From Nitrospira sp. (GTDB lineage Bacteria; Nitrospirota; Nitrospiria; Nitrospirales; Nitrospiraceae), in contig JABMDE010000093.1 of assembly GCA_015904055.1 (NCBI GenBank), forward strand, positions 39,243 through 50,576: 11,334 bases of DNA, given 5' to 3'. The notes beneath the pieces are model-generated. The model saw nothing but the letters and a program-made list of their open reading frames with translations. It ran no database searches and was not told where the DNA came from. Each line of letters starts with the position of its first letter. Within the stretch, counting starts at the first letter, position 1. Positions 6,619-11,334 of this stretch are shown here, piece by piece. The position numbers and the translations under genes are program-made.

Positions 6619-7554
6619 ATGACGCGTCCTTTCGTCCTTCCTCTCATCCATTGCACCGACCTTGCACTCGTTGGAGGCAAGGCCCTCGGCTTGGCCCGGC
6701 TTATCACGGCAGGATTTCCTGTTCCTCCCGGTATCTGTGTCACGACCGAAGCCTACGACCAGAGTCTGCGGCGTTCAGATTTTTCAGCAGACGAGCAATG
6801 GCGGAACGCCTGCGCCCTGTCAGGACAGGCACGCGCGTCGGCACTAAGCGACTGTCAGGCTCAAATCAGGCAGGTAGACAGTTCGTTCCTTTCAACGCAA
6901 TGGCTGACTGAACTCCAGACACTCGCTCGCCCGTCCAACCAACGCTGGGCGGTCCGTTCATCGGCCACCAACGAAGACGCCGGACGCACAAGTTTTGCCG
7001 GTCTCTACCGCACTCACCTGGGCCTTTCCCTCTCTCAGATCGATGCCGCGATCAAGGACCTCTGGGCCTCGCTCTGGCAAGAGGCTGTCGTGCGATACAC
7101 CGTTGAGCGGATCGGTCATCAAACCGTTCCCGCCATGGCAGTGGTCATTCAGCCCCTGCTTGATGCACAGACCTCCGGAGTCGCCTATTCAATCCATCCG
7201 GTCACAGGACGTTCGTTCCATGTCGCCGTGAACGCGGTGCCGGGCTTGGCGGCGCCATTGGTTGATGGGCAGGTCACGCCAGACCACTATGTCGTCGAGA
7301 CAGACGCCAATCAGCAGCCGGCCAGAATCCGGCGACGCATCATCGCCTCCAAGTCGCAACGGTTGATCACCGCCGAGGAAGGGTTACACCAGGAAACGAT
7401 TCCCGAATCGGCGCGAATGCAGTCGTCGCTCTCCGACGAGCAGCTGTTTGAACTCGCGCGCACGGCCAAGAAGGCTGAGCAGGCGTTCGGGTATCCGGTC
7501 GATCTCGAATGGGCGATTATCGACGGCTCGGCTGCCACATTCCCGAAGGGCTGA
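6619..7554 (+). CDS. PEP-synthase/rifampin-phosphotransferase-like ATP-grasp domain (N-terminal part of split gene)
   Basis: The 311 residues form a PPDK_N-type ATP-grasp domain, which transfers ATP phosphate to a swivelling histidine domain. Visible motifs are VGGKALGLARL (18-28; Lys21), GFPVPPG (32-38), WAVRSSATNED (110-120; Arg113), SGVAYSIHPVTG (186-197) and PVDLEWAI (293-300), the last acidic metal-ligand segment. In intact relatives a WLLQ-RPIT motif follows a few residues later. Here the frame runs into FPKG and a stop at 7554, and the motif is missing. The rest of the enzyme continues in another frame at 7509-9053, overlapping by 46 bases. The start at ATG 6619 is 15 bases after the kinase stop. 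Either two subunits are made by coupled translation or the gene is broken. The ATP-grasp domain itself looks complete up to its last motif. Confidence 0.88.
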   Translation: MTRPFVLPLIHCTDLALVGGKALGLARLITAGFPVPPGICVTTEAYDQSLRRSDFSADEQWRNACALSGQARASALSDCQAQIRQVDSSFLSTQWLTELQTLARPSNQRWAVRSSATNEDAGRTSFAGLYRTHLGLSLSQIDAAIKDLWASLWQEAVVRYTVERIGHQTVPAMAVVIQPLLDAQTSGVAYSIHPVTGRSFHVAVNAVPGLAAPLVDGQVTPDHYVVETDANQQPARIRRRIIASKSQRLITAEEGLHQETIPESARMQSSLSDEQLFELARTAKKAEQAFGYPVDLEWAIIDGSAATFPKG

Positions 7555-9053
7555 CGTCCACACGCATCCTCCATGGCCGCCCCTATTTGAATGTGACCCT
7601 CTTTCATTCGCTGGTTGCACAATTGCGCGGCAACCCGTTCCTGTTGTCCGAGCATATGGGGGGAGAACCGATCGAAATCGCACCGTCCGTCCAGCCGATC
7701 GGCTGGCTTGCCTTCATACGGGCGGGGATTCTCATGCTGATCGAAATGAGGCGGGCCGTCGCCAACGGAGACCGCTGGTTTGCCGACATGCAGGAGATGG
7801 CTAAGCGATACACCTCTCACAGGGCCGAATCCCTGTCGTTTCACGACACCATTCGGCATCTCGATGAGTTGGGCACCTGGCTTGATACACACGAACTGAC
7901 ATTCGGGATCGCCGGCGGAGTGGCACAAAGTCTTCACGCCCTGGATCAGCTGCTGCCGCACTGGCTGGGATCGGACTGGAGGACGCTCTTGAACGACGCC
8001 TTGCAAGGGCAAGGCACAGTCATCAGCGCACAGCAGATTTTCCGTCTCGCGGATCTGACAGAGCTTGCGCGCAGTGAGCCCGCAACCGAAGCATATTTCT
8101 CCGCAGACCCATGGAGCCCGTCTGAGTTTCAGCAGGTCCTCAAGGGGACGGAATTCCTTCGCGCATTCGAATCCTACGTGGACGACTACGGCCATCGCGG
8201 ATTGGGTGAATCCGATGTCATGTCACCCCGCATAGCCGACAACCCTGAAGCCATTTTGGCGGTCCTGCGCATACAGATACGCGCACCCTCACCCGATCGA
8301 AAGACGATTCTTTCCCGCCAGGAAACGATCCGAACGACGGCATTGCGAACCATCAAACAACGCCTGCGCCTGGATCGATGGGTGATCTTCTCCTGGTGGT
8401 ATCGCCGGCTCTGCCGGTTTTTCGCCCTGCGCGAAGCCAATCGCCATCACTTGATGTACTACTCGGCAGCGGCCCGCAATTTATTGCTGCACCTTGGAGA
8501 TCTTCTGGTTACGGACGGTTTGTGTGATACCCGGGACGATATCTTTTTTCTGACGATCGAGGACCGTGCCGCACTGGCGGCGGGAGAACAGCGTGACTGG
8601 CGAGCCGCGATTGCCGCACGTCGAACAGAGCGGAACCGCAATGCAACGGTGCAGGTCCCCGATACTGTTCGTGATTGGGAAACAGCAAGCCGAGCACACC
8701 CCTCCTCTGATCGCCGTAACGAAACCGGCCGGTTGTCCGGCCTGCCTATCAGCGCAGGATCCGTAGTGGGACCGATTCGCCTCATCCAGTCGTTGACTGA
8801 TTGGGGCAAGGTGACACCAGGAGATATCATGGTGGCTCCCGTCATCGACCCCGGCATGGCCCCGCTTTTCGGTGTCGCCGGAGGACTCATCGTGGAAATG
8901 GGGGGCACGCTGTCTCATGGCGCTATCATTGCCCGTGAATATGGGCTCCCAACGGTAGCCAACGTCGAAGGGGCCATGACACGGCTACCAGAAGGGCGAC
9001 TCGTACGGCTGGATGCAAGGGCGGGAACCATCGATATGGAACCACGTTCATGA
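7509..9053 (+). CDS. PEP-synthase/rifampin-phosphotransferase-like middle and phosphohistidine domains (C-terminal part of split gene)
   Basis: The 514 residues resume where the preceding fragment stops. After a short joint (RLGCHIPEGL) comes LHGRPYLNVT (21-30), a motif of the central substrate domain. Then come YVDDYGHRGLGESD (223-236), WVIFSWWYRRLCRFFALRE (291-309) and DDIFFLT (343-349). The C-terminal swivelling domain (about 408-510) has PGDIMVAPVIDPGMAPLF and GGTLSHGAIIAREYG, with His470 as the probable phosphocarrier. There is no C-terminal PEP/pyruvate TIM barrel, so this is not a true PEP synthase or PPDK. The order ATP-grasp, middle domain, His domain is that of rifampin phosphotransferases and related uncharacterised phosphotransferases. 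The ATG at 7509 lies within the coding sequence of the first part, with no clear ribosome-binding site; it marks an open frame rather than a proven start. The substrate cannot be deduced. Confidence 0.85.
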   Translation: MGDYRRLGCHIPEGLTSTRILHGRPYLNVTLFHSLVAQLRGNPFLLSEHMGGEPIEIAPSVQPIGWLAFIRAGILMLIEMRRAVANGDRWFADMQEMAKRYTSHRAESLSFHDTIRHLDELGTWLDTHELTFGIAGGVAQSLHALDQLLPHWLGSDWRTLLNDALQGQGTVISAQQIFRLADLTELARSEPATEAYFSADPWSPSEFQQVLKGTEFLRAFESYVDDYGHRGLGESDVMSPRIADNPEAILAVLRIQIRAPSPDRKTILSRQETIRTTALRTIKQRLRLDRWVIFSWWYRRLCRFFALREANRHHLMYYSAAARNLLLHLGDLLVTDGLCDTRDDIFFLTIEDRAALAAGEQRDWRAAIAARRTERNRNATVQVPDTVRDWETASRAHPSSDRRNETGRLSGLPISAGSVVGPIRLIQSLTDWGKVTPGDIMVAPVIDPGMAPLFGVAGGLIVEMGGTLSHGAIIAREYGLPTVANVEGAMTRLPEGRLVRLDARAGTIDMEPRS

Positions 9054-9111
9054 TGGTCATTCCATAGCGTACTCACCGACCAGAGCCGATTAGATGGAGC
9101 TTCTCTGATCC

Positions 9112-9140
9112 TTGACCTTTCCCACGTATTTCAGTAGGAT
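9112..9140 (+). promoter_or_regulatory. Sigma70-type promoter upstream of rmuC
   Basis: TTGACC (9112-9117), a 17-base spacer and TAGGAT (9135-9140) match a housekeeping promoter. The -10 box and spacing are identical to those at 3100-3128. Transcription would start near 9147, leaving a leader of about 73 bases before the GTG at 9220. The rest of the 9054-9219 gap shows no gene, and I see no strong hairpin after the preceding gene. Confidence 0.55.
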
Positions 9141-9219
9141 TCGCGCCCACTTGCAGTAGTTCTTGCCTCTTTACACCCAATGATAGGGCCACTCAAAACT
9201 CAGACGGAGCAGCCAGCCT

Positions 9220-10578
9220 GTGAGTGAGATCATCCCCCTCACAGCGAGCCTCGTCGTCGGACTGTTTCTTGGCGGCCTGCTTGCGGGCCTCTGGGTCACA
9301 AGCCGCTTGCGCGCTGCATCCCAGCGAGCCGAAGCAACGGCCGATGAGCTGCGGAGACAATTGGATCGTGAACGGCAAGAGGAGGCCATGGTCCGCCAAG
9401 CGCTTGCCGAAGCTCAACAAGCGCGAACTGCCGCCGAGACCAGAATTGAAGACGTAACGAAGCAACTCGCCGATCAGACGACGTTGCTTGACCAGGCGCG
9501 CCAGGAACTGCTCGGCTCATTCCAGGCTCTGTCCGGCGAAGCACTTAAACAAAACAACGAGGCGTTCCTGAAGCTGGCCGCCGTTTCCTTTGAAGCCCTC
9601 CACGTCAAAGCGGAAGGGGAACTGGCCCAACGACAGCAAGCGATCGATGGCCTGGTGCGCCCGCTGCATGAATCGTTGCAACGGTATGACGAACACATGC
9701 GCCTCCTGGAACAATCACGCCAGTCGGCGTATGGCGGGCTGGATCAGCATCTGAAGTCGCTGGCGGAATCGCACCAGCGGTTGCAACAGGAAACGGGCAA
9801 TCTGGTGAAAGCGCTGCGCGCACCGACGGTGCGGGGCCAATGGGGTGAAATCACGCTGAAGCGGGTGGTCGAACTTGCCGGGATGGTGGGACACTGCGAC
9901 TTTGTCGAGCAGCAATCCATCACCGGCGAAGACGGCCGCTTTCGCCCTGATATGGTCGTGCAACTGCCGGGAGGCCGTCAGATCATCGTCGATGCCAAGA
10001 CCGTGCTCGCGGCCTATCTGGACGCGCATGACGCGCGCGACGAGGCGCAACGCGCGGATGCGTTGCGCCGCCACGCCGAGCAGGTGCGGCACCGGATGGA
10101 TGAATTGTCGTTGAAGGCCTACTGGTCGCAGTTCGGTCGCGCGCCGGAATTCGTCGTGCTGTTTCTCCCCGGCGAACAGTTCCTCGGAGCCGCACTGGAT
10201 CAAGACCCTCGTCTTATTGAAGAAGGGTTTGCGCGAGGAGTCGTCCTGGCGACTCCGGCAACGCTCGTCGCATTGCTCCGCGCCGTGGCCTATGGCTGGG
10301 GACAACAACAATTGAATGCCCATGCCGAAGAAGCAGGCCGCCTCGGGAAAGAACTCTATGAACGCATGGCGGTATTTGCCGAGCATGTGAACGACGTCGG
10401 ACACGCCTTGGGCAAGAGTGTGTCGGCCTATAACCGCGCGGTGGGGTCGCTGGAGACACGGGTTCTTCCAGCCGCGCGCCGATTCAAGGAGTTGGGCGTC
10501 TCGTCAGACAAAGAGATCCCGCAACTCGAAGCGGCAGAAATCGTTCCACGCAAATCGCTTGTGATAGATGAGGGCTAG
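9220..10578 (+). CDS. rmuC: RmuC-family protein (DNA recombination protein, predicted nuclease)
   Basis: RmuC limits inversions between short inverted repeats in E. coli and is predicted to be a nuclease of the restriction-endonuclease-like fold. The 452-residue protein has an N-terminal membrane helix (about 4-27), a long coiled coil (about 30-100, with further helical heptads to 195) and the conserved RmuC domain. That domain shows RGQWGE (205-210), FRPDMVVQLPGG (241-252), VDAK (257-260), YWSQFGRAPEFVVLFLPGE (301-319) and ATPATLVALL (344-353). The start is a GTG at 9220 with GGAG at 9206-9209, 10 bases upstream; it gives the membrane helix at once, as in relatives. It has its own promoter and is followed by the 128-bp palindromic element. 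The symbol rests on domain match and length; the reaction it catalyses is not established. Confidence 0.93.
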   Translation: MSEIIPLTASLVVGLFLGGLLAGLWVTSRLRAASQRAEATADELRRQLDRERQEEAMVRQALAEAQQARTAAETRIEDVTKQLADQTTLLDQARQELLGSFQALSGEALKQNNEAFLKLAAVSFEALHVKAEGELAQRQQAIDGLVRPLHESLQRYDEHMRLLEQSRQSAYGGLDQHLKSLAESHQRLQQETGNLVKALRAPTVRGQWGEITLKRVVELAGMVGHCDFVEQQSITGEDGRFRPDMVVQLPGGRQIIVDAKTVLAAYLDAHDARDEAQRADALRRHAEQVRHRMDELSLKAYWSQFGRAPEFVVLFLPGEQFLGAALDQDPRLIEEGFARGVVLATPATLVALLRAVAYGWGQQQLNAHAEEAGRLGKELYERMAVFAEHVNDVGHALGKSVSAYNRAVGSLETRVLPAARRFKELGVSSDKEIPQLEAAEIVPRKSLVIDEG

Positions 10579-10593
10579 CAGAGTGGCAAAAAC

Positions 10594-10721
10594 AGCAGGC
10601 TGTTCAAAAAGGCCGTTCAGCAAGGCCGCAGCGAACGAAGAGGCGAAGCGTACTCTGTTCCGTACGTTGAGCCTCTGAGCGATGCGAGAACGCCGCTGGC
10701 GGGCTTTTTCAACAGCCTGCT
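10594..10721. repeat. 128-bp palindromic element (REP/MITE-like) next to a ribosome-binding site
   Basis: Two 60-base arms (10594-10653 and 10662-10721) flank an 8-base centre. The outer 18 bases, AGCAGGCTGTTCAAAAAG and CTTTTTCAACAGCCTGCT (10704-10721), are reverse complements with one mismatch. The inner parts also pair (AGAGGC with GCCTCT; CGTAC with GTACG). The middle of the arms is less well matched. From memory, very similar ends recur between genes in Nitrospira genomes, so this is probably a dispersed non-autonomous mobile palindrome. I see no target-site duplication and no second copy in this window. Its right end is one base from the AAGGAG ribosome-binding site of the next gene. Confidence 0.8.
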
Positions 10722-10722
10722 T

Positions 10723-10728
10723 AAGGAG
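10723..10728 (+). promoter_or_regulatory. Strong Shine-Dalgarno at the edge of the palindrome
   Basis: AAGGAG is 5 bases before ATG 10734 and begins one base after the palindromic element ends. This fixes the start of the pyrophosphohydrolase gene. A folded element in the RNA would place a stem directly beside the ribosome-binding site. Confidence 0.75.
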
Positions 10729-10733
10729 ACCGA

Positions 10734-11168
10734 ATGATTGACGAACAAACCATGGTCCAGGACTTTCACCGGAAATTCGACATCCTGATCCGGACTGCCC
10801 CTACAAATCTACCGGATGAGATCCAGCAACTTCGTGTACGCCTCATTCAGGAAGAGTTTGATGAGTTGAAAGAGTCGATGGCGACGGGAAATCTGGCATC
10901 GGTCGCCAAAGAAATGGCCGACTTACTATACGTAGTCTACGGCACGGCGGTCTCGTATGGAATCGACATGAAACCCGTCTTCCAGGAAGTCCATCGGTCG
11001 AACCTGAGCAAGGTCGGCGGCTACAAACGTGCGGATGGCAAGTGGATAAAACCTCCGACTTATTCGCCTGCAAAGCTGGAACCGATACTGGACGCGCAAC
11101 GGGAGCGGTCTGCACCCGACGCATCCTCCGCCCCAGGCACATCAACCACACCGCGGCTGAATCCATGA
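10734..11168 (+). CDS. MazG/PRA-PH-superfamily nucleoside triphosphate pyrophosphohydrolase
   Basis: The all-alpha NTP pyrophosphohydrolases hydrolyse nucleoside triphosphates (or phosphoribosyl-ATP) to monophosphate and pyrophosphate with Mg2+, acting in nucleotide-pool cleaning or metabolism. The 144-residue protein has the metal-binding pattern EExxE (Glu40, Glu41, Glu44 in QEEFDELKES) and a downstream ExxD (Glu60, Asp63 in KEMADLLYV). These are followed by a helix and VHRSNLSKVGG (86-96) with YKRADGKWIKPPTY (97-110). This matches the phosphoribosyl-ATP pyrophosphohydrolase-like branch rather than MazG itself, but it is not in a histidine operon. The last 24 residues are Ser/Pro/Thr/Ala-rich and probably disordered. 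The start is set by AAGGAG at 10723-10728. The stop overlaps the next start as ATGA, so translation is likely coupled. Substrate is unknown. Confidence 0.85.
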   Translation: MIDEQTMVQDFHRKFDILIRTAPTNLPDEIQQLRVRLIQEEFDELKESMATGNLASVAKEMADLLYVVYGTAVSYGIDMKPVFQEVHRSNLSKVGGYKRADGKWIKPPTYSPAKLEPILDAQRERSAPDASSAPGTSTTPRLNP

Positions 11169-11334
11169 CGACACTTCACTGCCCCAGCTGTGGAACGCCT
11201 TTCGTCCGGGCCGTCTATAGCGAAGGCCATATGGAAAAGATCCTCGGCCACTTTCGCGTATTTCCGTTCCGCTGCCAACTCTGCACGATGCGGTTCCGTG
11301 CCTTGCGGACAAAGCCCCCCGACTCCACACATTC
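11165..11334 (+). CDS. Zinc-ribbon protein, N-terminal part (runs off the window)
   Basis: The frame opens at ATG 11165 and stays open for the last 56 codons. It reads CPSCG (6-10), then a basic/aromatic stretch (LGHFRVFPFRCQLC), with the second knuckle CQLC (37-40) followed by MRFRALR. Two CxxC pairs about 27 residues apart make a zinc ribbon. In Nitrospirota I remember similar N termini being followed by a PilZ (cyclic-di-GMP-binding) domain or by little else, but that part lies outside the window. The overlap of its ATG with the TGA of the pyrophosphohydrolase gene supports both the start and cotranscription. Confidence 0.65.
   Translation, partial: MTTLHCPSCGTPFVRAVYSEGHMEKILGHFRVFPFRCQLCTMRFRALRTKPPDSTH

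Noticed and set aside
7311..8195. Minus-strand frame of 294 codons across the split phosphotransferase gene
   Set aside because: It is antisense to clearly conserved coding sequence on both sides of the split, and carries no recognisable domain.
10594..10721. Classic rho-independent terminator for rmuC
   Set aside because: The T-run lies inside the paired arm rather than after a short GC stem, and the size and symmetry fit a palindromic element better.
1..11334. CRISPR array, tRNA or rRNA gene, toxin-antitoxin or phage defence system
   Set aside because: No regularly spaced repeats, no tRNA-like TTCGA arm with acceptor pairing, and no defence-type genes were seen.

Overview
The window most likely comes from a Nitrospira-type bacterium (phylum Nitrospirota). 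I infer this from the proteins (DapA/DapB, a family-5 uracil-DNA glycosylase, RmuC, small zinc-ribbon proteins), the moderately high G+C, and a 128-bp palindromic repeat whose ends resemble elements I remember as frequent in Nitrospira genomes. No rRNA or marker gene is present, so this is an inference.

Layout: (1) 1-2495 (+) is a lysine/diaminopimelate operon: the 3' two-thirds of lysA, then dapA and dapB. (2) 2496-3154 holds no gene on the plus strand. It carries a run of inverted repeats (2535-2758), a small zinc-ribbon gene on the minus strand (2795-2947) and a good sigma70-type promoter (3100-3128). (3) That promoter drives a 53-residue single-span membrane protein (3155-3316), which is followed by a terminator-like hairpin. 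(4) 3410-4100 (-) is a family-5 uracil-DNA glycosylase gene broken by a frameshift near its 3' end. (5) 4222-9053 (+) is a second run of genes: an MltD-like lytic transglycosylase, a glycerate 2-kinase of the MOFRL family, and an ATP-grasp/phosphohistidine (PEP-synthase-like or rifampin-phosphotransferase-like) gene split into two overlapping frames. (6) 9112-11334 (+) has a promoter, rmuC, the 128-bp palindromic element, a MazG/PRA-PH-type pyrophosphohydrolase, and the start of a translationally coupled zinc-ribbon protein that runs off the window.

Functionally, DapA and DapB catalyse consecutive steps towards diaminopimelate and LysA turns diaminopimelate into lysine. MltD-like cleaves the peptidoglycan that diaminopimelate crosslinks. 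Glycerate kinase makes 2-phosphoglycerate, two steps from pyruvate via PEP; the adjacent PEP-synthase-like enzyme could suggest a shared C3 pathway, but it lacks the PEP/pyruvate TIM-barrel domain, so that link is weak.

I did not find a convincing new multi-gene system. The points most worth a second look are the split phosphotransferase gene, the frameshifted glycosylase gene, the palindromic element lying against a ribosome-binding site, and the hairpin cluster after dapB. Two broken genes in 11 kb also raise the possibility of sequence errors.
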